Source: Streptomyces sp. L2
GTDB taxonomy: Bacteria; Actinomycetota; Actinomycetes; Streptomycetales; Streptomycetaceae
Reading direction: 5' to 3'
NCBI RefSeq assembly: GCF_004124325.1
Contig: NZ_QBDT01000001.1
Span: forward strand, 6,448,001-6,512,000
Length of the DNA: 64,000 bases
Part shown: positions 51,835-63,956 of the stretch, piece after piece
How positions within the stretch are numbered: position 1 is the first letter of the stretch
Layout: every line of letters begins with the position of its first letter
Program-made: the position numbers and the translations under genes
Notes under the pieces: generated by a model
Databases searched by the model: none
What the model was told of the DNA's origin: nothing
Seen by the model: the letters and a program-made list of their open reading frames with translations, nothing else

Positions 51835-52241
51835 TCCTGGCCGAGCGGCAGCAGCCCGCGCTCGGCGAAGACCTTCTTGGCCACGAACGTGGCGTTCAGG
51901 GCCTTCGGGAAGCCGCAGTAGACGGCCGCGTGCAGCATCGCCTCGACGATCTGCTCCGGGGTGAGACCCACGTTCAGGGAGGCGTTGACGTGCACCTCCA
52001 GCTGGGGCTCGCAGCCGCCCAGCGCGGTCAGCATGCCGATGGTCACCAGCTGGCGGTCGCGCGGGGCCAGCTCGGGCCGGGCGTAGATCTCGCCGAAGCC
52101 CCAGGACACGATCTGGCGGCCCAGCTCGGGGCTGATGTCCGCGAGGGAGTCGATGACCCGCTGTCCCGCCTCGCCGTCGACGCTGCGCAGTACCTCCAGG
52201 CCGTGGTCGAAGCGCTCTTCACGGGTGGTGCTCTCGCTCAT
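51831..52241 (-). CDS. Carboxymuconolactone decarboxylase family protein
   Basis: A 136-aa AhpD/CMD-fold protein. The conserved helices PELGRQIVSWGFGEIYARPE, LVTIGMLTALGGCEPQLEVHVNASL and EQIVEAMLHAAVYCGFPKAL are present. The CxxC of AhpD peroxiredoxin reductants is not seen, so gamma-carboxymuconolactone decarboxylation in the protocatechuate pathway or an unknown reaction is more likely. ATG at 52241. It is first in a two-gene unit with DUF6314; no other aromatic-degradation gene is here. Confidence 0.87.
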   Translation of the reverse strand: MSESTTREERFDHGLEVLRSVDGEAGQRVIDSLADISPELGRQIVSWGFGEIYARPELAPRDRQLVTIGMLTALGGCEPQLEVHVNASLNVGLTPEQIVEAMLHAAVYCGFPKALNATFVAKKVFAERGLLPLGQE

Positions 52242-52333
52242 GTCAGGTCGTCCGTCCCCGTCCGCCGCTCGCGCGGCGGCCGTCCGTAGTATGCGTCGGG
52301 TGCTGTCCAGCGTGACTGGAACGCTGGAACGCT

Positions 52334-52786
52334 ATGACTTCGAGTGTGCTCAAGGTCAAGTCGGCCATGCTGGCAGCCGACGCGGAACTGGCGAAAGACG
52401 TTTTCTCCTTGATATCGAGACAGATCCTCACCTTCGGGGTGGTGGGCGCGGTGAACACGGCCACGTACTACCTGCTCTACCTGCTGTTCCTCACCTGGCT
52501 GCCCTACCTGGCCGCCCACACCCTCGCCTTCGTGCTCAGCATGGTCGGGTCCTTCTTCCTGAACGCGCGCTTCACCTACCGCACGCGGCCGACCTGGCGG
52601 AAGTTCCTGCTGTTCCCCCTGACGAACGTCACCAACTTCGTGATCACCACGGCCACCGTCTACGTGATGGTCGACCTGCTGCGCACGTCCAGCCGCTTCG
52701 CCCCCCTGCTGGCGTCCGCGGCGGCGATCCCGGTGACCTTCCTCGTCTCCCGCCGGATCATGCTGCCTCGGAGATCACCCGGCACG

Positions 52787-52795
<9 letters not shown>
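52334..52795 (+). CDS. GtrA-family membrane protein
   Basis: A 153-aa protein with four predicted membrane helices, of the family that moves polyprenyl-linked sugars across the membrane in cell-envelope modification. Signature segments: ISRQILTFGVVGAVNTATYY, GSFFLNARFTYRTRPTWRKF and LVSRRIMLPRR. ATG 52334. The last nucleotides overlap the first ARG box of the arg operon, so it converges into arg control sequences only by proximity. Confidence 0.88.
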
Positions 52796-55013
<2,218 letters not shown>

Positions 55014-55017
<4 letters not shown>

Positions 55018-55927
55018 GCAATGTGACCCGCAAACACACGGCACTGCCCAAGGCCCAGATCCTCATCGAGGCGCTGCCCTGGCTGACCCGGCACCACGGC
55101 AGGATCGTCGTCATCAAGTTCGGCGGCAACGCCATGGTCGACGCGGAGCTGAAGGCCGCCTTCGCCCAGGACGTCGTCTTCCTGCGGCACGCCGGCCTCA
55201 AGCCGGTCGTCGTGCACGGTGGCGGCCCGCAGATCAGCGCCGCCCTCGACCGGCACGGCATCGTCAGCGAGTTCAAGGCCGGCCTGCGCGTCACCACCGA
55301 GGACGCCATGGACGTCGTACGGATGGTGCTGGCCGGCCAGGTGCAGCGGGAGCTGGTCGGGCTGCTCAACCAGCACGGCCCGCTCGCCGTCGGCCTCACC
55401 GGCGAGGACGCGCACACCATCACCGCCACCCGGCACCGGCCCGAGATCGACGGCGAACTGGTCGACATCGGACGGGTCGGCGAGATCACCGACATCGACA
55501 CCGGCGCCATCGAGGCGCTGCTCGCCGACGGCCGCATCCCGGTCGTGTCGTCCATCGCCCGCTCCCAGGACGACGGGCACGTCTACAACGTCAACGCCGA
55601 CACCGCGGCCGCCGCGCTCGCCGCCGCCCTCGGCGCCGAGACGCTGATGGTCCTCACCGACGTCGAGGGCCTCTACGAGAACTGGCCCGACTCCGACGAG
55701 GTGATCAGCCGCCTCACCGCCTCCCAGCTGGAGAAGCTGCTGCCGGAGCTGTCCTCCGGGATGGTGCCGAAGATGGAGGGCTGCCTGCACGCCGTGCGCG
55801 GCGGCGTGCACACCGCCCGCGTCATCGACGGGCGGGTCCAGCACTCGATCCTGCTGGAGATCTTCACCGACGAGGGCATCGGCACGATGGTCGTGCCCGA
55901 CGAGCCCGACGACCACGAGGGGGAGTC

Positions 55928-55931
<4 letters not shown>
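55014..55931 (+). CDS. argB: N-acetylglutamate kinase
   Basis: Phosphorylates N-acetylglutamate, the usual feedback-controlled step. 305 aa; ATG overlaps the argJ stop (ATGA). Motifs: [57 protein letters not shown]. The N-terminal helix ([19 protein letters not shown]) is typical of arginine-sensitive hexameric forms, suggesting arginine feedback inhibition. Confidence 0.96.
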
Positions 55932-57133
<1,202 letters not shown>

Positions 57134-57140
57134 GACGACG

Positions 57141-57692
57141 ATGAGCCAGGCGCAGGAACACGAGCACGCGGAACAGCCGGGCGCCGGGCCCGCCGTACCG
57201 CAGACCCGCACCGCACGCCACCGCCGGATCGTGGACATCCTCAACCGGCAGCCGGTGCGCTCGCAGAGCCAGCTGGCCAAGCTGCTCGCCGACGACGGGC
57301 TGAGCGTCACCCAGGCGACGCTCTCCCGCGACCTCGACGAGCTGAACGCGGTCAAGATCCGCAACACCGACGGCGACCTGATCTACGCGGTGCCCAGCGA
57401 GGGCGGCTTCCGCACCCCGCGCGCACCGCTCGGCGGGTCGGCCAAGGAGGAGCGCATGCGGCGCCTCTCCCAAGAGCTGCTGATCTCCGCGGAGGCCTCG
57501 GCCAACCTCGTGGTCCTGCGCACCCCGCCGGGTGCCGCCCAGTTCCTCGCCTCGGCGATCGACCAGGCCGAGCTGCACGACATCCTCGGCACCATCGCCG
57601 GCGACGACACCCTGCTGCTGATCAGCCGCGAGCCGGACGGCGGCCAGGCCCTCGCGGACCACCTGCTGCGGCTGGCGCAGAACGGGCACTGA
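57141..57692 (+). CDS. argR: Arginine repressor ArgR
   Basis: Hexameric arginine-responsive regulator, 183 aa, with an N-terminal winged helix (about 25-90, [32 protein letters not shown]) and the C-terminal arginine-binding domain with [20 protein letters not shown] and [12 protein letters not shown]. It is ~20 residues longer at the N-terminus than E. coli ArgR. Cotranscribed with argCJBD, so it represses its own gene through the ARG boxes at 52787. Confidence 0.95.
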   Translation: MSQAQEHEHAEQPGAGPAVPQTRTARHRRIVDILNRQPVRSQSQLAKLLADDGLSVTQATLSRDLDELNAVKIRNTDGDLIYAVPSEGGFRTPRAPLGGSAKEERMRRLSQELLISAEASANLVVLRTPPGAAQFLASAIDQAELHDILGTIAGDDTLLLISREPDGGQALADHLLRLAQNGH

Positions 57693-57699
57693 CCCGGGT

Positions 57700-57716
57700 G
57701 CGGGCCCCGAGCCCGC
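57700..57716 (+). terminator. Weak hairpin after argR
   Basis: GCGGGC (57700-57705) and GCCCGC (57711-57716) with a 5-nt loop, 8 bp past the argR stop and 16 bp ahead of the sigma factor start. No U tract. Confidence 0.4.
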
Positions 57717-57732
57717 GGCGGACAATGGGTGG

Positions 57733-58386
57733 GTGATCTTCCGCAGCCGGCGGGCAATCCCCTGGCGGTGGTCGGCCGTATACACAGGTGTGTCGGGTTT
57801 CCGGTTCCCCGTCGGGCGCCTCCCGGACGAGGCTCTCCTCTCCGGGCTGTCCACGGGCGACCCGGAACTCGCGGTCACCTTCGTACGGAGGTTCCAGCAC
57901 CGCGTCTTCGGTGTCGCCATGGCCGTCACCGGGGACCGGCAGCTCGCCGAGGACATCGCCCAGCAGACCTTCGAACGGGCCTGGCGCCACGCGCAGATCT
58001 ACGACCCGCGCCGCGGCTCGGTCACGACCTGGCTGACGACCATCGCGCACAACCTCGCCATCGACGCCGTCCGCGCCCGCCGGACGCAGCCGGTGCCGCC
58101 CGAGGACCTGGACGCGCTCCTCGGCATCGTCACCGAGACCCCCGAGCGGTGGGCGCTGGCCGACGAGGCCTCCGCCCAGCTCCGGGCCGCCGTGGCGCGG
58201 CTGCCGCGGGAACAGGCTCGTGCCCTGGTGATGGCGGGCATCTACGGCCTGACGGCCCAGCAGGTCGCCGACTCCGAAGGCATCCCGCTGGGCACCGCCA
58301 AGACGCGGATACGGGCCGCGATGGGCAAGCTGAGGACCACGCTCGCGGCACCGGGGCCGCAGAGCCGAGGCGACCATGACCAGTGA
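57733..58386 (+). CDS. ECF RNA polymerase sigma factor (SigK-like)
   Basis: A 217-aa ECF sigma factor paired with an RskA-like anti-sigma, so a SigK-type stress response system. Region 2 is YDPRRGSVTTWLTTIAHNLA preceded by FVRRFQHRVFGVA; region 4 has ALVMAGIYGLTAQQVADSEG and IPLGTAKTRIRAAMGKLR. GTG 57733 gives about 20 extra residues; GTG 57790 (VSGFRFPV) is another possible start. The anti-sigma overlaps by 11 bp. Activating signal unknown; possibly envelope or redox stress. Confidence 0.92.
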   Translation: MIFRSRRAIPWRWSAVYTGVSGFRFPVGRLPDEALLSGLSTGDPELAVTFVRRFQHRVFGVAMAVTGDRQLAEDIAQQTFERAWRHAQIYDPRRGSVTTWLTTIAHNLAIDAVRARRTQPVPPEDLDALLGIVTETPERWALADEASAQLRAAVARLPREQARALVMAGIYGLTAQQVADSEGIPLGTAKTRIRAAMGKLRTTLAAPGPQSRGDHDQ

Positions 58387-59155
58387 CGTGACCTGCGAGA
58401 GGGTACGGGCGTACGGCGCCGAGCTGGCGCTGGGCGTGCTGCCCGGCCGGGAACGCGCCGAGACGGTCGCCCACCTGGACCGGTGCGCGGACTGCCGGGA
58501 GCACGTCGGGCAGCTCACCCTGATCGGCGACCGGCTGATCGGCCTGCTCCCGGACCGCGAACCACCGCTCGGGTTCGAGTCCCGGGCGGCGCTCCGCATG
58601 ACCCCGGCCGCGCCGACGCTCCAGGAACGCCCGCAGCCCCGCGGCCCCGGACGGCTGCGCCAGGGCCTGCGGGGACCCGCCCGGCGTGCCCGGCTGCGGA
58701 TCGCGTCGGCCGCGGTGGCCGCGGCGGTCGTCTGCGGCTTCGGCGGCTGGGCCGTCGGCACCGCCGTCGAACAGGTCGCGTCCTCCTCGACGGCCTCGTC
58801 CGCCGTGGAGTCCGAACCCCTGCTGGTCGGTGACCTCACCACGCCGGGCGGCCGCGGCCGGTCCGTCGGCGAGGTCTACGCCCACCCCGGCAGCCCCGGC
58901 TGGATCTTCGTGTCCCTCGACGCGGCCGCCTCGGGCACGCCGTACACCGGCCGGGTCGTCTGCCTGCTGGAGCACACCGACGGCAGCTCCGTCCGCGTCG
59001 GTGACTTCGCGGTACGCGACGGGCACGGCGAGTGGGGCGTGGCGGCCCACGTCGACCCCGCCGCGCTGTCCGGCGCCCGCCTGCTGTCCACGGGCGGCAC
59101 GCTCCTGGCCCGGGCCCAGTTGCAGACCGGGCACATCCAGACCCCGGCGGACTGA
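58376..59155 (+). CDS. Membrane anti-sigma factor, RskA-like with zinc-binding domain
   Basis: A 259-aa protein that should hold the ECF sigma factor at the membrane until a signal causes release. The N-terminal zinc domain has HLDRCADCREHVGQL (H-x3-C-x2-C, residues about 33-41), a helix region to ~residue 90, a transmembrane helix (SAAVAAAVVCGFGGWAVGTA, about 112) and an extracytoplasmic RskA/DUF domain (VFVSLDAAASGTPYTGRVVC). ATG in the sigma gene. It is the last gene of its unit; the next gene converges 19 bp away. Confidence 0.9.
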   Translation: MTSDVTCERVRAYGAELALGVLPGRERAETVAHLDRCADCREHVGQLTLIGDRLIGLLPDREPPLGFESRAALRMTPAAPTLQERPQPRGPGRLRQGLRGPARRARLRIASAAVAAAVVCGFGGWAVGTAVEQVASSSTASSAVESEPLLVGDLTTPGGRGRSVGEVYAHPGSPGWIFVSLDAAASGTPYTGRVVCLLEHTDGSSVRVGDFAVRDGHGEWGVAAHVDPAALSGARLLSTGGTLLARAQLQTGHIQTPAD

Positions 59156-59174
59156 ACCCGGCGGACGGAGCGGC

Positions 59175-60107
59175 TCAGACGCGGGGAGCGGGGCGCTGCC
59201 GGACGGGGAGGGTCGCGTCGAGGGCGGCGGCCAGCGCGGCGACGATGGGCCGGGACGCCGGGTCGGGCAGCAGACAGCGGTCGATGGCGGCGGCCAGCGC
59301 GGACGGCAGCCGGCGCCGGGACACGACCGGCGGGGCGCTCTCCTCCAGCTGGGGATACCAGTCGCCGGGACCGTCACCGAACGGGCCGCCGCCGCTCCCG
59401 CCGTCGGAGTCGTCCCCGCCGTCCGAGTCGTCCGGGTCGTCCACGGTCTCGCCGGGGTCGAACGGCACGTCACCGCAGGCGACCTCGAACAACGTGACGC
59501 CGATGCCCCACACGTCGGCGGCGGCCGTCAGCGGCCCGCCGCGGGCCTGCTCCGGCGAGAGGTAGCCGAACGTGCCCAGCCCGGCCGGCGCCGGACCGGG
59601 GGGCCGCGCCACGCTGAGATCGAGCACCTTCGCGTGCCCGCGGTCCACCACCACGTTGGACGGCTTCAGGTCCAGGTGCAGCAGGCCCCGGCCGTGCAGG
59701 TAGTGGACCGCCGAGCACAACTGCACGCCGAGCAGCGCCACGTCGGCGGCGGACGGCCGGCGCCGCAGCCGGTCCACCAGGTGGGACAGCGTCTCCCCGG
59801 TCAGGGTCTCCAGGACCACGAGCGGCTCGGGGCCGTCGAAGGCGTCGTAGCCGCGTACCAGGTGCGGATGGCTGAACTCGCGCAGCCAGCGGCCCTCCCG
59901 CAGCAGCCGTCCGGTCATCCGCGGCTCGTTCCGCCGGTCGGGCCGCACGACCTTGACCACGCACCGGCAGTCCCGCTCCGCGCTCCAGGCGTCGTACACG
60001 TCGAGCCAGCCGGTGCGGGTGAGGTGGGCGAGGATCTGGTAGCCGGGGGCCGGCCGGGCGCCCGGGGCCAGGAGTGGCGGGGCCCGCCGGACGCTGGAGA
60101 CGCTCAC
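59175..60107 (-). CDS. Serine/threonine protein kinase in a peptide-ABC-kinase operon
   Basis: A 310-aa cytoplasmic kinase with no membrane anchor. The nucleotide loop is relaxed (LTRTGWLDVYDA), the Lys that binds ATP is Lys52 (CVVKVVRP), the catalytic loop is LLHLDLKPSN (Asp146), but the DFG is VLDLSVA and the APE is LSPEQA. An acidic low-complexity insert (DDPDDSDGGDDSDGG) lies near the C-terminal lobe. GTG 60107 overlaps the ABC transporter stop by 4 bp, so synthesis is coupled. A role in modifying or regulating the small peptide or the exporter is proposed. Confidence 0.85.
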   Translation of the reverse strand: MSVSSVRRAPPLLAPGARPAPGYQILAHLTRTGWLDVYDAWSAERDCRCVVKVVRPDRRNEPRMTGRLLREGRWLREFSHPHLVRGYDAFDGPEPLVVLETLTGETLSHLVDRLRRRPSAADVALLGVQLCSAVHYLHGRGLLHLDLKPSNVVVDRGHAKVLDLSVARPPGPAPAGLGTFGYLSPEQARGGPLTAAADVWGIGVTLFEVACGDVPFDPGETVDDPDDSDGGDDSDGGSGGGPFGDGPGDWYPQLEESAPPVVSRRRLPSALAAAIDRCLLPDPASRPIVAALAAALDATLPVRQRPAPRV

Positions 60108-61951
60108 GACAGCACCTTCTTGCCGTCGGGGAGCCCGGTCATGGCGTTCAGCCGGTGCAGGCGGGCGTACGGTCCCTCGTGCCGGAGCAGGTCCTCGTGG
60201 GCGCCCTGTTCGACGACCCGCCCCTGGTCGAGGACGACGACGCGGTCGGCGTCCCGGACGGTGAGCAGGTTGTGGGAGATGACGACCGTGGTCCGCCCGG
60301 CCATCAGCCGGCGCAGCGGGTCCATGATCCGCCGCCCGGAGCGGACGTCGAGCCCGGTGGTCGGCTCGTCGAGCAGCAGCACGGGCGCGTCCCTGATCAT
60401 CGCGCGGGCGATCGCCAGGCGCTGGCACTGGCCGCCGGACAGGGTCCGGCCGCGCTGGCCGACCAGGGTGTCGTAGCCCGCCGGGAGGCGCTCGACGAAC
60501 GCGTGGGCGTCCGCCGCGCGGGCCGCGGCGACGATCTCCGCGTCGGTCGCTCCCGGCCGGCCGTAGGCGATGTTCTCGCGCACGGTGCCGTGGAAGACGA
60601 GGGTCTCCTGCAGCACCACCGCGACGCTCTCCCGCACGTCGGTGAGGCGCAGCTCGCGCAGGTCGGTCCCGTCGAGGAGGACGGCTCCCCGGTCGGGGTC
60701 GTAGAAGCGCAGTTGGAGCTTGGCGACGGTCGACTTGCCGGCGCCGCTGGCCCCGACCAGCGCCAGGGTCTCGCCCGGCGCGACGTGGAAGGAGACGTCC
60801 GTCAGGGCCCAGGCCGGTGAGCCCGGATAGCGGAAGCCGACACCGTCGAAGGCCACCTCGCCCCGTACCCGGCCGGTCCGCCGGGCGCCCGTGGCCTCGG
60901 CGACCTGGGGCCGCTGGTCCAGGAGTTCGATGATGCGTTCGGCCGAGGCGGAGGCCGCGTAGAAGGTGGTCCCGAGGTGGGACAGGGAGCGCACCGGGCT
61001 GTACAGCTTGGTGATGAGGGCCAGGAAGACCAGCAGCCCGCCCAGCGTGAGCTGGCCCTGGGCGAGCTTCCAGGTGCCCAGCCCCATGACCGCGAGACCG
61101 CCGGACACCTCGATGATCTCGACGACGGGACCGTAGACGGCACGGATCCGCGCCGACGCCATCGCCGCCCGGAACCGGCCCTCGTTCTCCGTGTCGAACC
61201 GGCGCTCCTCCCACTCCTGCCGGTTGTACGCCTGCACCAGCGCGACGTTGCCCAGCGACTCCTCGGCGATGGCGCTGATCGAGCCGCTGCGCCGTCTGCG
61301 TTCCCGCGAGGCGTCCTTGATCAGCCGGGAGAAGTGCCGGGCGGCGGCCCAGAACAGCGGCACGATGAACAGGGCGAGCAGGGTCAGGTCCCAGCGCAGG
61401 TAGACCAGCAGCCCGAGGAAGACGCCGAGCCGGACCACGTAGTAGAGGGCGTTCGCGACGCCCGAGAGCAGGAACGTCTCGACCGCGTCGACGTCGCCGG
61501 TGACCCGGGACAGCACGTCCCCGAGCCGGCGGCGCTCGAAGAAGCCGAGGGAGAGGCCCTGGACGTGCCGGAACACGTCGGAGCGCAGCCCGAGCAGGAA
61601 CCGTTCGCTGACCCAGGTGGAGGTGACGTCGTCCGCGTAGCCGAGGGCGCCCGAGCAGATGATGAGGCCCAGGTAGGCCGGTGCGATCCACAGGAAGGGA
61701 TGCAGGTCCCGGGGGACGAGCACCTCGTCCACGACGACCTTGAACAGCCAGATCTCCGCCGCGTCCACGCACGGGCCGATGAGGCTGAACAGGAGGATCG
61801 GCGCGAACCAGCGCCGGCCGCCCCGGGTGTAGGGCCAGAACCTCCGGAACACCTCGCGCAGCGGCACCGGGGGCGCCGCCGCGACCACGGCGTCGGAGGA
61901 CGACCGCGGAGCGGACCGGGTCCTCCGGACTCCGGTCCGCTCAGCCGGCAT
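60104..61951 (-). CDS. ABC exporter-type half transporter (membrane and ATPase fused)
   Basis: A 615-aa half transporter of the type exporting peptides, lipids or drugs; functions as a dimer. Six membrane helices (about residues 45-330) precede an ATPase with Walker A GASGAGKST, signature LSGGQCQRLAIARAM, Walker B VLLLDEPTTGLD and H-loop VVISHNLLT. There is no N-terminal peptidase domain. The ATG at 61951 is 6 bp after the 49-residue peptide stop, so it is transcribed with it; the kinase follows. Best guess is export of, or immunity to, the peptide product. Confidence 0.9.
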   Translation of the reverse strand: MPAERTGVRRTRSAPRSSSDAVVAAAPPVPLREVFRRFWPYTRGGRRWFAPILLFSLIGPCVDAAEIWLFKVVVDEVLVPRDLHPFLWIAPAYLGLIICSGALGYADDVTSTWVSERFLLGLRSDVFRHVQGLSLGFFERRRLGDVLSRVTGDVDAVETFLLSGVANALYYVVRLGVFLGLLVYLRWDLTLLALFIVPLFWAAARHFSRLIKDASRERRRRSGSISAIAEESLGNVALVQAYNRQEWEERRFDTENEGRFRAAMASARIRAVYGPVVEIIEVSGGLAVMGLGTWKLAQGQLTLGGLLVFLALITKLYSPVRSLSHLGTTFYAASASAERIIELLDQRPQVAEATGARRTGRVRGEVAFDGVGFRYPGSPAWALTDVSFHVAPGETLALVGASGAGKSTVAKLQLRFYDPDRGAVLLDGTDLRELRLTDVRESVAVVLQETLVFHGTVRENIAYGRPGATDAEIVAAARAADAHAFVERLPAGYDTLVGQRGRTLSGGQCQRLAIARAMIRDAPVLLLDEPTTGLDVRSGRRIMDPLRRLMAGRTTVVISHNLLTVRDADRVVVLDQGRVVEQGAHEDLLRHEGPYARLHRLNAMTGLPDGKKVLS

Positions 61952-61957
61952 GTGTGG

Positions 61958-62107
61958 TCACCACTTGTGACCCGAGTTGTTGTGGCGGTTCGTCCGGCGA
62001 CGCCGACGCTGCCTGCGCATCGACGTGTCGTCGACCTGAGAGGTCGTGTCCTTTCCGTTGCGATCGTGGCCGAACTTGGCCGGGAAGAGACTGCTGAAGA
62101 TCGCCAT
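61958..62107 (-). CDS. Arg-rich 49-residue peptide, unknown function
   Basis: A short gene with strong support: perfect GGGAGG ribosome binding site at 62114-62120, spacing of 6 bp to ATG, and tight linkage to the exporter gene. The product has a hydrophobic start (MAIFSSLFPAKF), a Ser/Thr/Asp middle (DTTSQVDDTS) that could accept phosphates, and a strongly basic C-terminus (RRQRRRRRTNRHNN, then SGHKW). Nine Arg, no Cys, so not a lanthipeptide precursor. It resembles arginine-rich nucleic-acid-binding or membrane-active peptides, but I know of no family. Its translation is predicted to be controlled by the upstream inverted repeat. Confidence 0.75.
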   Translation of the reverse strand: MAIFSSLFPAKFGHDRNGKDTTSQVDDTSMRRQRRRRRTNRHNNSGHKW

Positions 62108-62111
62108 GGTG

Positions 62112-62191
62112 TTCCTCCCGAAACATGCGACACCTGTGATACGAGGCAGGAGTGCGCCCGGATGGCCAATCAGGTGAAATTTCGGGAGGAA
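62112..62191 (-). promoter_or_regulatory. Leader with 12-bp inverted repeat burying the peptide gene's RBS
   Basis: On the minus-strand RNA the 5' arm is the complement of 62180-62191 (UUCCUCCCGAAA) and the 3' arm the complement of 62112-62123 (UUUCGGGAGGAA), perfect over 12 bp, 56 nt apart. The 3' arm contains the GGGAGG of the peptide gene and ends 4 nt before AUG. A second stem CACCUG/CAGGUG (62171-62176 and 62131-62136) lies within. This is a strong candidate for a translation-control switch. Confidence 0.7.
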
Positions 62192-62235
62192 AATCACAAG
62201 ACGCAGGTGAGGGCGGTGTTCGCCTCTCCGCCTGT

Positions 62236-63039
62236 TCAGCCCAGCCGGTCGGCCAGTCCCGCGGTGCAGCGGACCTCGTCGCCCGCCGTGATCAGCAGGG
62301 CCTCCACGTCCGGCAGGGACTCCAGCCAGGCGAGGCCGGCTCGCGACCCCATCGCGAAGGCGGCCGTGGCCCAGCAGTCCACGAAGGTCAGGCGGGGGCC
62401 CACCACGGTGACCGAGACCAGGTCCGTGACCGCCGAGCGGCCGGTGCGCGGGTCGACGATGTGGTCCCCGCGCTCCGCCGTGCCCGATGTCGCCACCGAC
62501 AACTCGGCCACCCCCGCGGCCGAGATCACCGCCGCCAGCCCGCCCGGCCGGAGCGGATCGGCCACCCCGATCCGCCACGGCCGCTGCGGCTCCGGCGCAC
62601 CCAGCATCTGCACATCCCCGCCGCCGTTGACGCTGACCCCGCACACCCCGTCGACCTCGGCCAGCTCCCGCGCGGCCCGCTCCGCGGACCAGCCCTTGAC
62701 GATGCCGGTCGGGTCGAGCGAGCCCCGGTACCGGGTGCTGAACCAGCCCTCGCTCAGCCGCTCCGCCTCGGCCGCCAGCTCCAGCACCTCGGTGACGTCG
62801 GGGGAGCAGTCGCCCAGAGCCAGTTCGCCCCGGGCGAGCCGGGACACCTCGCTGTCCGGCCGGTAGGTGCTGAACAGCGCGTCGGCCCGGTGCAGGCCCG
62901 CGACCGCCTCCTGGAGCGCGGCCCGTACGGCACCGGGTTCCCCGCCGCGGACGTCGAAGGAGAAGACGGTGCCCATGACCTCCTCCGCGTGCCGCACCGC
63001 GACGGGAGTGCCGTCCGGCCCCGCCGCCGGGTCAGACAC
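62236..63039 (-). CDS. apbE: FAD:protein FMN transferase ApbE
   Basis: A 267-aa flavin transferase that links FMN to a Thr of a target protein, here likely its operon partner. GTG 63039. Motifs: VMGTVFSFDVRG, LFSTYRPDSEVSRLARGE, LDPTGIVKGWSAER and VNGGGDVQMLG, with HIVDPRTGRSAVTDLVSVTV binding divalent metal. No lipobox or signal peptide, so it acts in the cytoplasm or as a fusion-free enzyme. Overlaps the FMN-bind gene by 8 bp, and downstream lies the peptide cassette. Confidence 0.93.
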   Translation of the reverse strand: MSDPAAGPDGTPVAVRHAEEVMGTVFSFDVRGGEPGAVRAALQEAVAGLHRADALFSTYRPDSEVSRLARGELALGDCSPDVTEVLELAAEAERLSEGWFSTRYRGSLDPTGIVKGWSAERAARELAEVDGVCGVSVNGGGDVQMLGAPEPQRPWRIGVADPLRPGGLAAVISAAGVAELSVATSGTAERGDHIVDPRTGRSAVTDLVSVTVVGPRLTFVDCWATAAFAMGSRAGLAWLESLPDVEALLITAGDEVRCTAGLADRLG

Positions 63040-63928
63040 CGGCCTGGTCCAGCGCCGACTGCAGCGACTCCTTGTACCCGTCGCTCGTGTAGGTGGCCCC
63101 GGACACGGCGTCGATGTGCGCGGACCCCGTCGTCACCGCCTCCACGTTGAGCTTCGGCACGGCGAGCGCGGTCTTCTGGTCGCTGATCCCGCCCTTGGGC
63201 GCCTGGAGTGCCTCCGCCCTGACGATCCTGCCCCCGCTGACCGTGATCCGGACCTGCACGGTCCCGTAGTCGGTCCGCACGGCCTTCCCGGTGACGGTAC
63301 GGCCCTGCGCGGAGCCGGAACCTGAACCGGAAGCTGAGCCGGAGCCGGAGCCGGAGCCGGAACCTGAACCGGAAGCTGCACCCGAGCCGGAAGCTGCACC
63401 TGAACCCGAACCGGACTTGGCACCCGACCCTGAAGGCGACCCCGCACCGGACCCGGACGAGGCCGGCTTCACCTTGTCCAGCGCCGACTGCAGCGACTCC
63501 TTGTACCCGTCGCTCGTGTACGTCGCCCCGGACACCGCGTCGATCCGCGCGCTCTGGGCCGTCACCGCCTCCTGGTTGAGCTTCGGCACGGCGAGCGCGG
63601 TCTTCTGGTCGCTGATCCCGCCCTTGGGCGCCTGCACCGCCTCCGCCTTGGTGATCTTCCCGTCGCTGACGGTGAGCCGCACCTGCACGGTCCCGTACTG
63701 GGTCTGCGTCGCGTCCCCCGTGACCGTCCCGGTGCCGCCGGGCCGTACCCCGCCCTGGGCTCCGCCCTGCGGTGACTCCTGCCCGGCCGCCGAGCGCTGC
63801 GGGGCCCCGCCGGCCGCCGTCGCCGGGGCCGCGTTGCCCGCGGGCTTCAGCGACAGCAGCAGCACGACCCCGGACACGGTGGCGGCGCCGGCCAGCACGA
63901 CACGCCGGAGGGGGTGGCTCTTCCTCAT
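63032..63928 (-). CDS. Double FMN-binding domain protein
   Basis: An exported or membrane-anchored 298-aa protein with two FMN_bind domains, each having the [13 protein letters not shown] motif whose Thr receives covalent FMN from ApbE. The N-terminus is one hydrophobic segment ([18 protein letters not shown], about residues 10-27). The domains are joined by a Ser/Gly/Ala linker ([12 protein letters not shown]) encoded by hexanucleotide repeats. The two domains are nearly identical, including [19 protein letters not shown] 63928 is preferred over the TTG nine bases upstream. Partner of an adjacent flavin reductase. Confidence 0.88.
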   Translation of the reverse strand: MRKSHPLRRVVLAGAATVSGVVLLLSLKPAGNAAPATAAGGAPQRSAAGQESPQGGAQGGVRPGGTGTVTGDATQTQYGTVQVRLTVSDGKITKAEAVQAPKGGISDQKTALAVPKLNQEAVTAQSARIDAVSGATYTSDGYKESLQSALDKVKPASSGSGAGSPSGSGAKSGSGSGAASGSGAASGSGSGSGSGSGSASGSGSGSAQGRTVTGKAVRTDYGTVQVRITVSGGRIVRAEALQAPKGGISDQKTALAVPKLNVEAVTTGSAHIDAVSGATYTSDGYKESLQSALDQAGV

Positions 63929-63956
63929 CTCTTCCAAGCTCCCGTTCGTCCGTCGC

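Noticed and set aside
59175..61772. A single kinase-transporter fusion of 865 codons
   Set aside because: The open frame upstream of 60107 is a shadow of the ABC transporter gene, which is on the same strand in another frame; GTG 60107 is the kinase start.
61958..62107. The 49-residue peptide as a class III lanthipeptide precursor
   Set aside because: No Cys, no matching Ser-Ser-x-x-Cys core, and the kinase lacks lyase and cyclase domains.
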